A stretch of 51,327 nt of DNA from Saccharicrinis sp. (GTDB taxonomy: Bacteria > Bacteroidota > Bacteroidia > Bacteroidales > Marinilabiliaceae). Position 1 is the first letter of the stretch; each line of letters opens with the position of its first letter. Location of the stretch: assembly GCA_024635585.1 (NCBI GenBank), contig JAGXIP010000134.1, forward strand, positions 1-51,327. Reading direction: 5' to 3'. The notes under the pieces were generated by a model. It did no database searches, had not been told where the DNA came from, and worked only from the letters and a program-made list of their open reading frames with translations. The translations under genes were made by a program, and so were the position numbers. Below, in pieces: positions 27,140 through 35,965 of the stretch.

Positions 27140-28036
27140 ATGACTGCATTCTTTGGCGAATTTATTGCCCTGGCCACCGCATTTTGTTGGACAATTACTT
27201 CCATTGCCTTTGAATGGGCAGGTAAAAAAGTTGGTTCACTTCCACTTAACCTCATTCGGCTAGTACTAGCACTTATTTTTATCTCCATTTTCTCCTATTT
27301 TCGTTCAGGTTTATTTATTGCCTCCAATGCGTCGGCAGAAGCATGGGGCTGGCTAACATTGAGCGGCATTATAGGTTTTTTGATTGGCGATTTATTGCTA
27401 TTTCAGGCCTTCGTGCTTATTGGTGCAAGGGTTTCCATGCTCATTATGGCCTTAACACCACCTATAGCTGCATTTTTTGGCTGGCTCATCCTCAACGAAC
27501 ACATGACAGCCAGCAACCTTATTGGCATGGCAGTTACCATATTAGGCATAGCAATGGTTATATTGGCCAAAGAAAAAAACCAGAAGACAGTGAAGATGCG
27601 ATATCCCCTCAAGGGTATTTTAATGGCCTTTGGTGGAGCTGTAGGGCAAGGGTTGGGACTTGTAATTTCAAAACTGGGGATGAAGGATTATGACCCTTTT
27701 TTATCTACCCAAATAAGAATTATTGCCGGAATAATGGGTTATGTGGCTTTATTTTTTGTTTTAGGCAAGTGGAAGTCGGTGTTTATTGCTTTGCAGCACA
27801 AAAAAGCCATGACGGGTATTTCAGCAGGTGCCGTATTTGGTCCATTTTTGGGTGTATCGCTATCATTATTGGCCATTCAGCACACCACCACAGGTATTGT
27901 ATCTACCATTATATCTATCGTGCCTGTTTTATTAATTATTCCCGCGATTGTTGTTTTTAAAGAAAAAATCACCCTAAAGGAAGTTGCTGGAGCCATGGTA
28001 GCGTTTGCTGGCGTGGTGATGTTTTTTGTATTTTGA
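27140..28036 (+). CDS. EamA/DMT-family transporter
   Basis: 298 residues with ten predicted membrane helices in two repeats of five (about 5-140 and 150-298), the layout of drug/metabolite transporter superfamily members. EamA hallmarks: the first helix GEFIALATAFCWTITSIAFEW, ALTPPIAAFFGWLILNEHMT at the end of repeat one, and IISIVPVLLIIPAIVVFKEKITLKE at the end of repeat two. Substrate cannot be told from sequence; members export amino acids, sugars, nucleosides or lipid-linked sugars. The eight-base gap to the upstream glycosyltransferase suggests an operon, so a glycan-precursor role is possible but unproved. Confidence 0.88.
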   Translation: MTAFFGEFIALATAFCWTITSIAFEWAGKKVGSLPLNLIRLVLALIFISIFSYFRSGLFIASNASAEAWGWLTLSGIIGFLIGDLLLFQAFVLIGARVSMLIMALTPPIAAFFGWLILNEHMTASNLIGMAVTILGIAMVILAKEKNQKTVKMRYPLKGILMAFGGAVGQGLGLVISKLGMKDYDPFLSTQIRIIAGIMGYVALFFVLGKWKSVFIALQHKKAMTGISAGAVFGPFLGVSLSLLAIQHTTTGIVSTIISIVPVLLIIPAIVVFKEKITLKEVAGAMVAFAGVVMFFVF

Positions 28037-28051
28037 TTACCAGCATTAAGG

Positions 28052-28155
28052 CTCACAACCACCCCCTCTGTTTAAAACAGAATTTTAATTTTGAAGATGA
28101 TTATCATACGGAGGCGGCTCTTCCCTTGCCTTTTTAAAGGAGGGGAGCTGCATGG
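28052..28155. repeat. CCCCTCC-type dispersed element
   Basis: Sequence with ACCACCCCCTCTG at the left, an AT-rich middle, and CTTTTTAAAGGAGGGG with CCTTTTTAAAGG palindromic core at the right. It resembles the purine/pyrimidine-rich spacer repeats found scattered in Bacteroidota genomes (family recall, not checked). The truncated vapC reading frame ends inside it. Confidence 0.4.
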
Positions 28156-28289
28156 GGCACAGATTTGATACCGGAAAGGTTAATTTCTTCGTCAAGAATT
28201 TGTGAAATGAACTTTTTCGCTTTATCGGGCAGTTTATTACCCATAAAATCAATTACCACATTGGTATCTAATAAGTATGTCTTTCCCAT
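28134..28289 (-). pseudogene. Truncated PIN-domain (VapC-like) toxin
   Basis: Starting from ATG at 28289 the frame reads MGKTYLLDTNVVIDFMGN, the N-terminal strand and first catalytic Asp (Asp8, in LDTN) of PIN ribonucleases, continues to about residue 41 (INLSGI) and then runs into unrelated residues (KSVPHAAPLL) before a stop at 28134. Full PIN toxins are about 130-140 residues and need three or four acidic residues; only the first is left. The missing part is replaced by the CCCCTCC-type repeat DNA. Its start overlaps the antitoxin stop by 22 bases, the normal coupling of such pairs. It should be inactive. The gene is too short and overlapped to stand out by ORF length alone. Confidence 0.75.
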
Positions 28290-28489
28290 TCGTTACGCAT
28301 TTGGCTTAGTTCTTTATGCAGTTCTTCAACTCTTTCTTTCGAAATACAGCCTGCGAAACGATTTGACGGCCTTTGATTATTCCTAGTAGTTTTGTCCTCA
28401 ATAACCCTTAGAACATCCAACCTTTCCAAATTATGCAAGAAAGTTAACGCTATATCATTCTTTATTTCTACAGTTACCGTTTTCATCAT
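28268..28489 (-). CDS. VapB-like antitoxin partner of the truncated PIN toxin
   Basis: 73 residues from ATG at 28489 (a second ATG follows at 28486). The frame is open further upstream to a TTG at 28552, but that stretch contains the oadA terminator, so it is not coding. The N terminus KTVTVEIKNDIALTFLHNLERLDVLRV has the strand-helix-helix look of small antitoxin DNA-binding/dimerisation domains, and the C terminus (RFAGCISKERVEELHKEL then MRNEWERHTY) is the toxin-wrapping segment typical of the VapB-like partners of Bacteroidota PIN toxins. The antitoxin seems intact while its toxin is broken. Confidence 0.72.
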   Translation of the reverse strand: MMKTVTVEIKNDIALTFLHNLERLDVLRVIEDKTTRNNQRPSNRFAGCISKERVEELHKELSQMRNEWERHTY

Positions 28490-28534
28490 TACATTATTTA
28501 TTGCGAAATACACATAAAATCCGTCAAACCCAAG

Positions 28535-28573
28535 AAAAAAGCCACTGCTCAAATAATGAACAGTGGCTTTTTA
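28535..28573 (-). terminator. Terminator of oadA-like gene
   Basis: AGCCACTG (28540-28547) and CAGTGGCT (28561-28568) form a perfect 8-base stem with a 13-base loop, flanked on both sides by A/T runs. On the minus strand the stem is followed by TTTTTTCTTG, 25 bases past the oadA stop. Confidence 0.85.
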
Positions 28574-28592
28574 ATATAGAATTATTATTTAC

Positions 28593-30734
28593 TTAGGCCA
28601 TAATCAAATCCAACACTTTGGCATCGGCTGCAACCGTATCGCCAACGTTTACAAATATCTCGTTAACGGTACCTGCAAAGTCGCTGGTAATGCTGTTTTC
28701 CATTTTCATGGCTTCCAAAATAATCACCACCTGACCTTTTTTTATCTCATCGCCGGCACTCACCTGGATATCAAGTATTTTTCCGGGCATAGGCACGGTA
28801 ACAGGCTTGGTTGGGCCTGTAGCTTTTTGAGTAATTGGCGCAGCCTTAGCCTCAGTTGTGCTTTTAGGAGCTTCGTCCACCACATCCATTATGGCTGCAT
28901 CGGCAGGCACAGTATCACCTTCCTGAGCCATTAGGGTATTTACATAACCTGCAACATGCGAGTGAATGCTGTTTTCCATTTTCATGGCTTCTAACACGGC
29001 CACCGGCTGGTCTTTTTCTACTTTATCGCCTGGTTTAACCAAAAACTCTAAAATACGACCCGGCATTGGTACGGTAATTTTTTTACCAATTACCTTTTTT
29101 TCTGCCGCCTTGGGGGTTTCAACGGCCACAGACGCTGTGGCTTTAGGTGCGCTTGCTTTTTTTGCTTCCCATGCGGCTTTTTTAACTCCAGTTAAATAAC
29201 CTTTAGCTACCAATGGAAACAATTCCAACAACAATTCTTCTTCTTCATTTTCGGCAAGCTTCACACCACCAAAATCTTCGAGCACAGGGTTGGGCTGCAT
29301 TTTATACTTAGAAGTATCAAATGGACGCTCATCCTTATGACCACAAATTTGCTCTCTAAACTCGGGTTTAACGGGAATAGGTGTTTTACCATATTCACCT
29401 TTTACCAAACTAATAAACTGGTTGGATGTATTGCTGTACATTGGCAGTCCTTTTTTGGCATCCATTGCACAGTTTACTGCCTGTGCACCAACAATTTGAC
29501 TGGTTGGCGTAACCAATGGAGGTAGTCCAGCATCCAAACGAACCTGAGGAATCAGTTTCATGGCATCTTCCAAAATATCTTCCGAGCTAAGTGCTTTAAG
29601 CTGAGCCACCATATTGGTATACATACCACCGGGGATCTGTGCATTTTTCACCAATTCGTTGGGTTTGGGGAATCCAAAATACTTTTCGATGGCATGACAG
29701 GCGCGTACCAACTCTTGCTCGTTATCTGCTTTAGCAGCTTTGATGGCATTGTCGAATTCAGCATCAATTTCGGCTGGCAAGGTATCTGTAATTGGGTTAA
29801 ATGGTTTTGGGAAATGTTTACCCGCATCAACATCTGCTAACTCCTTACGAATTTCAAAAAGCTCCTTGTTAATTTTGGCTACTGCTTCCATATTTACATC
29901 CATCTCAACACCTAATTTTTTGGTGAAGATATAAATAAGCTCAATGGCTGGTGCAGCAGGTCCGCCAGCAAAGTTCCATATGTTTGTATCAATAATATCA
30001 ACGCCGCTAACTACGGATGCCAATACTGCGGCCAAACCGTAACCGGGAGTACAATGCGTATGGAAATCGATAGGTACTTTAACCGCCTTTTTAAACGCCT
30101 TTATTAATTTCATAACGCGTGAAGGCGGAATAAGTCCACTCATATCTTTGATAGTGATCATATCGGCACCTAGCTTCTCGAGCTCTTTGGCCATATTCAC
30201 AAAATATTCATCAGTAAAAACTGGCTTGGGAAGTGGCTTTCCTTTTAACAAGGCTTTGTAACGCGCTGCCTTTTTGTATTCCGGATCGATCGTGTAACAA
30301 ACGGCACAATCCGCTATTCCGCCATGTGCTTTTACATATTTAATGGTCGATTTTACGTTATTGATGTCGTTAAGAGCATCAAAAATACGCATGATCCCTA
30401 AACCGGAGCTAATGGCATTCTTACAGAAACCATCTATTATTTCATTGGTATATGGGGTATAACCAAATAGGTTTCTTCCACGCGACAATGCAGTGAGTTT
30501 GCTTACATCACCAATTTCATTTTTAATAGATTGCAAACGATTCCATGGATTTTCGTTTAGATAGCGCATCACTGAGTCGGGTACGGCGCCGCCCCAAACT
30601 TCCATGGCATAAAAGTTGGCATCCTTATAAAAAGGCAGAACGCGATCAATCTGTTCTTGACGCATCCTTGTTGCAAATAACGACTGCTGGCCGTCTCTGA
30701 GCGTTAGGTCTCTAATTAATAGTTTTTTTGACAT
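28593..30734 (-). CDS. oadA: Oxaloacetate decarboxylase alpha / pyruvate carboxylase B subunit with two biotinyl domains
   Basis: 713 residues. Residues 1-300 are the HMGL-like TIM-barrel carboxyltransferase: RDLTLRDGQQSLFATRM, GAVPDSVMR, YTNEIIDGFCKNAI, catalytic Lys in MITIKDMSG and the metal-binding HTH in DFHTHCTPGYGLA. Residues about 300-470 are the conserved carboxylase helical domain. Then come two biotin-attachment domains, about 551-625 and 643-713, each with VPMPG-I-L and EAMKMEN; biotinyl lysines are near 585 and 677. They are joined by an Ala/Thr/Lys/Pro-rich linker. The usual protein has a single such domain and about 600 residues. It moves CO2 between biotin and pyruvate/oxaloacetate; no OadB, OadG or biotin carboxylase gene adjoins, so the partner is elsewhere. 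A terminator follows. Confidence 0.92.
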   Translation of the reverse strand: MSKKLLIRDLTLRDGQQSLFATRMRQEQIDRVLPFYKDANFYAMEVWGGAVPDSVMRYLNENPWNRLQSIKNEIGDVSKLTALSRGRNLFGYTPYTNEIIDGFCKNAISSGLGIMRIFDALNDINNVKSTIKYVKAHGGIADCAVCYTIDPEYKKAARYKALLKGKPLPKPVFTDEYFVNMAKELEKLGADMITIKDMSGLIPPSRVMKLIKAFKKAVKVPIDFHTHCTPGYGLAAVLASVVSGVDIIDTNIWNFAGGPAAPAIELIYIFTKKLGVEMDVNMEAVAKINKELFEIRKELADVDAGKHFPKPFNPITDTLPAEIDAEFDNAIKAAKADNEQELVRACHAIEKYFGFPKPNELVKNAQIPGGMYTNMVAQLKALSSEDILEDAMKLIPQVRLDAGLPPLVTPTSQIVGAQAVNCAMDAKKGLPMYSNTSNQFISLVKGEYGKTPIPVKPEFREQICGHKDERPFDTSKYKMQPNPVLEDFGGVKLAENEEEELLLELFPLVAKGYLTGVKKAAWEAKKASAPKATASVAVETPKAAEKKVIGKKITVPMPGRILEFLVKPGDKVEKDQPVAVLEAMKMENSIHSHVAGYVNTLMAQEGDTVPADAAIMDVVDEAPKSTTEAKAAPITQKATGPTKPVTVPMPGKILDIQVSAGDEIKKGQVVIILEAMKMENSITSDFAGTVNEIFVNVGDTVAADAKVLDLIMA

Positions 30735-30774
30735 GCTGTTGGTTTGCTACGGTTACTAATGAATTATTTTGCTA

Positions 30775-30782
30775 CAAAAATA
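30775..30782 (-). promoter_or_regulatory. -7 box for oadA-like gene
   Basis: Reads TATTTTTG on the minus strand, matching TAnnTTTG, 41 bases before the ATG at 30734. No clear -33 box at the normal distance. Confidence 0.45.
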
Positions 30783-31032
30783 GGTAATACAACTTGATAA
30801 ATATAGACATTAATCATAGTTTAAACCTATTATATAACATCATTTGCGATATTAAAGAAATTTTTCCGTAATATTACCATGCCATTTTATTTATTGCTTC
30901 CTACCTGAGTATTTTTAAGATGCCATTTTACTTTAATAAGTTATTTTCCCAAAAGGTTTCTGCCATTATAATATTTTATTTATAACATTTCATTGGCTTT
31001 TTTATAAAGATATTTTTTTTTGATAGCTTAAC

Positions 31033-31055
31033 TATTTTTGATTTTTCTATTTTTG
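31033..31055 (+). promoter_or_regulatory. Tandem -7 boxes for SLC13 permease gene
   Basis: TATTTTTG occurs at 31033-31040 and again at 31048-31055, both matching TAnnTTTG, 30-45 bases before the ATG. A TTTG at 31019-31022 is nearby but not at ideal spacing for either. Confidence 0.45.
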
Positions 31056-31084
31056 TGCCATATCACAGAAACTTATAAAACCAT

Positions 31085-32863
31085 ATGCAGCATTTTGATG
31101 TGATCGTTGTATTTGCCGTTTTGGCATTTATACTGATATCGTTATATAAAGAACTTTTGGGCGCTGCCTTTACTTTTTTAGTTGCAGTAATGGTGTTGGG
31201 CTTTTTTGGTGTACTTACTCCGGTTGAAATATTGGCTGGTTTTGCCAACGAGCAAATAGCTGTTATTATGATGCTGTTACTTTTAGGCGATGCTATCCGA
31301 CAGATATCAGTCATAGAAATATTTTTTAGCCGCATTTTTCCCCGCACCAGCGGATACAAGGGCTTTCTTTCCCGCATCATGTTCTGGATAGGCGGTTTTT
31401 CGGCTTTTTTGAACAATACCCCACTCGTGGCTGTGATGATGCCCTACGTGCACAACTGGAGCAAACGAAATAATATAGCCCCATCAAAATTATTATTGCC
31501 CTTATCTTATGCTGCTATTTTAGGAGGATGCGTCACCTTAATAGGTACTTCTACCAACCTGATAGTAAACGGGATGGTAATCGACCAGGTCATATTCCCT
31601 GATATGGAGCCTCTCGGCATGTTCGATTTTTTTTGGGTAGGATTTCCTATGCTGATTATAGGTTTCTTATACCTATTCTTTTTTGCCGACAAACTTTTGC
31701 CTAATCGCAAAGCGATAACAAAAACCATTGTTGGAGCTGAAAGAAAATATTTGGTAGAAGCCGTAATTCGAAAAAAATCAAAACTTATTGGCAAAACAAT
31801 TGATGAATCGGGTCTGGGTAGCGAGCAAGGTTTATTTTTGGCCGAAGTTGTTCGCGGAAATAAAACACTGCGCGCTTTTGGGAAAGAATTTTCACTAAAG
31901 CAAGGCGACCTATTGCGCTTTGCCGGCGAATCGGAAGAGATTGCCAACTTGCTTTCCGACGGTGGAGGTCTTACCTTACCATCAGTAGGTATGATGAGCA
32001 AATTAAAAAGGGCCGATGTATTGGAAATTGTTATCTCCCATAACTCATCGCTGATATCAAAATCGGTAGGCGAAGTAAATTTTAGGGGCAAATACGACTC
32101 AGTACTCCTTGCCATGCACCGCAATGGCGAAAGAGTGATCGGTAAGCTGGAAGAGGTTAAATTAAAGGCTGGCGACGTCATACTTTTATTGGCCGGTGAT
32201 GCTTTTATGTCGCGCTCACAGGACGATATCGATTTTTATTTGATATCCAAGGTAAAAGAAGTGCGAAAACCGGAGCGCTACAAGGTATGGACACTCTTTG
32301 GTGGAACACTATTGGCCATATTTTTATCGGCCATTAATGTTATACCCCTGTTTATGGGTTTGTTAGTAGTGTTGGTGGTTATCAATATTTTAAAAGTGGT
32401 AAACGCCAAAGATTTACCCAAAAATATTGATTATAACTTGGCTGTTATCATTGCTCTTTCGCTAGCTTTAGGCACGGCAATGATTAAAACTGGTGTGGCC
32501 AATATGATAGCCGATGTAATGATATCTATATTTTTTCCGCTGGGTAGTGTGGCTGTTTTGGCATCCATTTACTTTGTCACCTCCATACTGGCGGCCTACA
32601 TTACCAATAAAGCAGCTGTGGCCATTGTTTTTCCCATATCGTTAACCGCAGCCCATACTTTAGGTTTACCACCCCTACCCTTTGCGCTAGTTGTATCATT
32701 TGCGGCAGCTGCAAACTTTTTAACACCCATTGGTTACCAAACCAACCTGATGGTGTACGGCCCAGGAGGCTATAACTTTAAAGACTTTTTTAGGATTGGA
32801 TGGCCGCTGACCTTAATATACATGGTGGTTACGGTAACTATTTTGAGTTGTATGTATTTTTAG
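31085..32863 (+). CDS. SLC13-family permease with two RCK_C/TrkA_C domains
   Basis: 592-residue inner-membrane transporter. Two halves of membrane helices (about 1-210 and 400-592) flank two cytoplasmic TrkA_C-type regulatory domains (about 215-300 and 310-390: KLIGKTIDESGLGSEQGLFL, LRFAGESEEI, SLISKSVGEVNFRGKYD, VILLLAG). The membrane half-repeats carry the DASS/SLC13 pattern: FLNNTPLVAVMMPYV with GTSTNLIVNG in the first half and ITNKAAVAIVFP with PIGYQTNLMVYGPGGY in the second. Relatives transport dicarboxylates, sulfate or other anions with sodium; the substrate is unresolved. It has its own promoter and no operon partner. Confidence 0.9.
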   Translation: MQHFDVIVVFAVLAFILISLYKELLGAAFTFLVAVMVLGFFGVLTPVEILAGFANEQIAVIMMLLLLGDAIRQISVIEIFFSRIFPRTSGYKGFLSRIMFWIGGFSAFLNNTPLVAVMMPYVHNWSKRNNIAPSKLLLPLSYAAILGGCVTLIGTSTNLIVNGMVIDQVIFPDMEPLGMFDFFWVGFPMLIIGFLYLFFFADKLLPNRKAITKTIVGAERKYLVEAVIRKKSKLIGKTIDESGLGSEQGLFLAEVVRGNKTLRAFGKEFSLKQGDLLRFAGESEEIANLLSDGGGLTLPSVGMMSKLKRADVLEIVISHNSSLISKSVGEVNFRGKYDSVLLAMHRNGERVIGKLEEVKLKAGDVILLLAGDAFMSRSQDDIDFYLISKVKEVRKPERYKVWTLFGGTLLAIFLSAINVIPLFMGLLVVLVVINILKVVNAKDLPKNIDYNLAVIIALSLALGTAMIKTGVANMIADVMISIFFPLGSVAVLASIYFVTSILAAYITNKAAVAIVFPISLTAAHTLGLPPLPFALVVSFAAAANFLTPIGYQTNLMVYGPGGYNFKDFFRIGWPLTLIYMVVTVTILSCMYF

Positions 32864-32868
32864 ACCTC

Positions 32869-33180
32869 TTAATTCATCGTATGCAACAGCACATAGGCCA
32901 TGGAATGTAGAAATAGTCGGATTTGGTTTGCTTTGAAGTCATCGACCACTTGTTCTCCAATCTTGTACAGGTCGGTTTTACTAACCATATTTTCCAACCG
33001 ACTCATGGTCGATTACAATCCAAAGTCATTGCCGGTTTTTGGCAGACTGCCAACGCACCTTATCATCAGGATGTATTCGTGCATGTCGTTGCAGTACTCA
33101 CACTCCGCCGAAATTCGGAGCAAACTATTGGCAATCGATACATTATAGATACTATCCACATACCTACCATCTCTTTTGTC
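32869..33180 (-). mobile_element. Decayed transposase fragment, IS1380-like C terminus
   Basis: On the minus strand a 45-codon frame from ATG at 33006 to TAA at 32869 ends with FKANQIRLFLHSMAYVLLH, the (A)NQ-x-RL-x-x-x-x-x-AY-x-L helix common at the C terminus of DDE transposases of the IS1380 group. The same frame continues upstream to about 33180 but is interrupted by a stop at 33015-33013. No intact ends or full transposase are present. Plus-strand ORFs over the same stretch are antisense noise. The family label is from motif memory only. Confidence 0.45.
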
Positions 33181-33340
33181 TGATATGCAAAAAAAAATGG
33201 CATTGGATCAAAAAAAAGAGAGGAAGAAAAGTAAATAATCAATTTTCTTACAAATCAAATTCCTATTTTTTTTATGAAACAGATTCCACAGGTTATGGTC
33301 GGATATAGGAAACTATTACTTGACCGTTTTCTGTATATTT
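33181..33340. other. AT-rich spacer without recognised features
   Basis: Between the transposase remnant and the symporter stop. Contains A-runs and T-runs but no hairpin terminator or gene that I can support. Confidence 0.35.
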
Positions 33341-34735
33341 CTACCCTTTCCCCTCTTCCTTCTTCACATACTTATCAATAACCACAGAAACAACTGCGTC
33401 GCCCGTCACATTCACAGATGTGCGCACCATATCCAAAATACGGTCAACTGGCAATATAATGGCTATCCAGGCAGGATTTAAACCTACAGAGTTTAGCACC
33501 ACCATCAACATGACTATTCCGGCACTGGGTATGGCAGCAGAGCCTATACTGGCCAGAGTGGCTGTGAGCACCACCGTGAGTTGTTGCATCAAGCTTAGGT
33601 CTATCATGTGCATCTGCGCCAAAAAAAGCACAGCCACAGCTTGATACAAACTGGTGCCATCCATATTAATGGTAGCTCCGATAGGCAATACAAAGCCAGC
33701 CGTTTTTTTATCCACCCCTAAATTTTCCTCTACACATTCTAAGGTAACAGGCAATGTGGCCGCACTGCTACTGGTTGAAAATGCCAAGGCCTGCGCAGGG
33801 CTTATCCCCTTTATAAATCTGCCAAATTTGAATCCGGGCACTAGCATCCTAAGAAGTAAAGGATAAAGTACAAAGGCCATGAATACGAGTCCTATCAATA
33901 CCGTGCCCGAATACCAGGTGAGACCTTTGAATATTTGAATAATTTTTGCCGGGTTGTCGCCAGCAATATCATTTACCACACCTGCCATGAGGGCGAATAC
34001 GAAAAAAGGTGCTGCTTTCATAATAATATCCACCATCTTAATGAAAATATCCGAACAGCCTTCTACAAACGAGATAACCACTTTCCCTTTTTCCATGGGA
34101 ACATAAAGCAACGATATGCCAAAGAAGATAGCGAAAAAAATAATTTGCAACATGGAGCCATTGCCAGCCAAAGCATTAAAAATATTTTCCGGCACCAAAT
34201 CCACCAAGGCTTGCAAAGGTCCTTCTTTTGCGCTGGGCTTCAAGACTGGAACAGACTCCTTCTCTATCCGATTACTTTGGGAAAGCTTTGTTTTTACTAT
34301 GTCCTGATACACGGAATCCTGGGCATAATGCACACCATCCTTTATTTTTATTTGCTCGTGCATGGCCCACAGTTCATAAGAAATGCGATTTTCGAGCCTA
34401 ACCTGATCCGATAAAGATTTACCCGGCTCAATGGTATTTACTAATATCAAACCCACTGAAACAGACAGAATAGTGGTAACCAAGTACATACCCAAAGTAC
34501 GAATACCCATCTTACCCAAATCCTTAGGGCTTCCTAAGCTCACTATTCCACTAATAACTGAAAATATAATCAGGGGAATAGCTATCAATTTTAGCAGATT
34601 GATAAAAATCTTACCAAAAGGATCGATCCAATCCCGGGTAAAATCCTGCCATCCCATCCAACCGGATAAAACTGCCCATGCTGCACCCAACAATATTCCG
34701 ATGACTATTTGTACATATAATGGAATTTTCTTCAT
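33341..34735 (-). CDS. Sodium/proton:dicarboxylate (glutamate-type) symporter
   Basis: 464 residues from the ATG at 34735 (MKKIPLYVQIVIGIL). A longer version from 34783 would start inside degenerate spacer repeat, so it is not favoured. SDF-family (GltPh/DctA) layout: eight membrane helices and two re-entrant hairpins. The first hairpin is marked by FSTSSSAATLPVTLECVEE and helix 7 by PIGATINMDGTSLYQ, both substrate/cation-site signatures; the second hairpin is SIGSAAIPSAGIVMLM and helix 8 has PVDRILDMVRTSVNVTGD with the conserved Asp/Arg/Asn. An extracytoplasmic insert of about 70 residues, charged, lies between helices 3 and 4. Transports glutamate/aspartate or C4-dicarboxylates; which one is not readable. 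Confidence 0.93.
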   Translation of the reverse strand: MKKIPLYVQIVIGILLGAAWAVLSGWMGWQDFTRDWIDPFGKIFINLLKLIAIPLIIFSVISGIVSLGSPKDLGKMGIRTLGMYLVTTILSVSVGLILVNTIEPGKSLSDQVRLENRISYELWAMHEQIKIKDGVHYAQDSVYQDIVKTKLSQSNRIEKESVPVLKPSAKEGPLQALVDLVPENIFNALAGNGSMLQIIFFAIFFGISLLYVPMEKGKVVISFVEGCSDIFIKMVDIIMKAAPFFVFALMAGVVNDIAGDNPAKIIQIFKGLTWYSGTVLIGLVFMAFVLYPLLLRMLVPGFKFGRFIKGISPAQALAFSTSSSAATLPVTLECVEENLGVDKKTAGFVLPIGATINMDGTSLYQAVAVLFLAQMHMIDLSLMQQLTVVLTATLASIGSAAIPSAGIVMLMVVLNSVGLNPAWIAIILPVDRILDMVRTSVNVTGDAVVSVVIDKYVKKEEGKG

Positions 34736-34888
34736 AGTTAGACTGAGAGATAAGAGATTATGAGATTTGGAGCGAAGCGACATCCCGCCACCTTAAATAT
34801 AATTTGGGCGGGAAGTGGTTAGAGGCTAGAGAATTTGAGTTCTGAATGCTCTTCTATTAGCTATCAGTCACTAGCTATCTGCTATTAG
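34736..34888. repeat. Degenerate AGATAAGAGATT / TAGCTATCAG tracts
   Basis: The spacer between aroC and the symporter holds GAGAGATAAGAGATTATGAG at the left and repeated CTATTAGCTATCAG / TAGCTATCTGCTATTAGC words at the right (about 34853-34890). Same style as other spacers in the window. Confidence 0.5.
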
Positions 34889-35965
34889 CTACGAATACAT
34901 TTTATTCATGTAAATCATATCTACCATTACGATGGCTGCCATAGCCTCAACGATGGGTACAGCGCGCGGTAGTACGCATGGATCGTGACGACCTTTTACT
35001 GTACTGGCAACCTCCTCACCTTGTTTGTTAACGGTTTGCTGTTCCTTTAAAATAGTGGCAATTGGTTTAAAGGCAACGTTCATATATACATCTTCGCCGT
35101 TTGTTATTCCACCTTGCACACCGCCCGATCTGTTTGTTCTGGTGCGCACCTTATCGCCATCCATATAAAACTCGTCGTTGTGTTCAGAGCCTTTCATATC
35201 GCATGCTTTCAAGCCTGATCCATAATCAAAGCCTTTAACGGCATTGATGCTTAACATGGCCTTGCCCATTTCGGCATGAAACTTATCGAAAACAGGCTCG
35301 CCTAAGCCCACTGGAACATTTTTTATAACGCAGGTAATCACCCCTCCCACCGAATCTTTATCCTGACGAATCTGATCGATATAATCTATCATCTGCTGCG
35401 CCACCTCTGCATCAGGGCACCTCACAATATTTTCCTCGGCTAAGGCCAAGTCCATCTCTTTGTACGATTTTTCTAATTTGATGGCACCTACTTGCGAGGT
35501 GTAGGCATTTATCTGCACCCCGTATTTTTTTAGTATCAGTTTAGCAACAGCACCGGCAACCACACGAGCAACTGTTTCGCGTGCCGAGGAACGGCCTCCA
35601 CCACGATGATCGCGAATACCATATTTTTGCTGATAGGTATAATCGGCATGCGAAGGACGATAAACATCTTTTATGTTACCATAATCGTTGGAGCGTTGAT
35701 CGGCATTCCATATTAAAAACCCCATGGGTGTTCCAGTGGCCTTACCATCCATAACGCCAGATAGTATTTCTACCTTGTCTTTCTCGTCGCGCGGAGTAGT
35801 AATAGCACTCTGTCCGGGACGGCGACGGTTAAGCTCACTTTGAATAAAATCCAAATCGATATCCGTTCCAGGCATAACACCCTCTATTACACCGCCTACA
35901 GCCTTTCCGTGCGACTCTCCAAATGAGGTCAGTTTATAAAAATTTCCGAATGTATTGCCTGACAT
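34889..35965 (-). CDS. aroC: Chorismate synthase
   Basis: Last shared step of aromatic amino acid synthesis: 5-enolpyruvylshikimate 3-phosphate to chorismate, using reduced FMN. 358 residues, the normal length. Family blocks are all present: [18 protein letters not shown] (residues about 16-33, with the catalytic His), [17 protein letters not shown], the second histidine motif [36 protein letters not shown], and the C-terminal [18 protein letters not shown]. Ends NKMYS. The start MSGNTFG agrees with family N termini. It is transcribed alone between repeat-rich spacers and is separate from trpB at 43.5 kb. Confidence 0.97.
   Translation of the reverse strand: MSGNTFGNFYKLTSFGESHGKAVGGVIEGVMPGTDIDLDFIQSELNRRRPGQSAITTPRDEKDKVEILSGVMDGKATGTPMGFLIWNADQRSNDYGNIKDVYRPSHADYTYQQKYGIRDHRGGGRSSARETVARVVAGAVAKLILKKYGVQINAYTSQVGAIKLEKSYKEMDLALAEENIVRCPDAEVAQQMIDYIDQIRQDKDSVGGVITCVIKNVPVGLGEPVFDKFHAEMGKAMLSINAVKGFDYGSGLKACDMKGSEHNDEFYMDGDKVRTRTNRSGGVQGGITNGEDVYMNVAFKPIATILKEQQTVNKQGEEVASTVKGRHDPCVLPRAVPIVEAMAAIVMVDMIYMNKMYS

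Larger units (their letters stand above)
30735..31084. other. AT-rich divergent spacer
   Basis: About 350 bases between the divergent oadA-like and SLC13 genes, very AT-rich, without coding potential. It holds a TAnnTTTG box for each side and little else that I can recognise. Confidence 0.5.

Noticed and set aside
28490-28552. Extension of the antitoxin frame to a TTG at 28552
   Set aside because: It would run through the oadA terminator hairpin; the double ATG at 28489/28486 gives the family-like N terminus.
28593-30734. Double biotinyl domain as two fused genes or an assembly duplication
   Set aside because: The two domains differ at many residues and are joined by a typical Ala/Thr/Lys/Pro linker in a single open frame, so a recent duplication error is unlikely.
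32900-33308. Three overlapping plus-strand ORFs of 80-90 residues
   Set aside because: They are antisense to a transposase-like frame and have no family features, start signals or neighbours.
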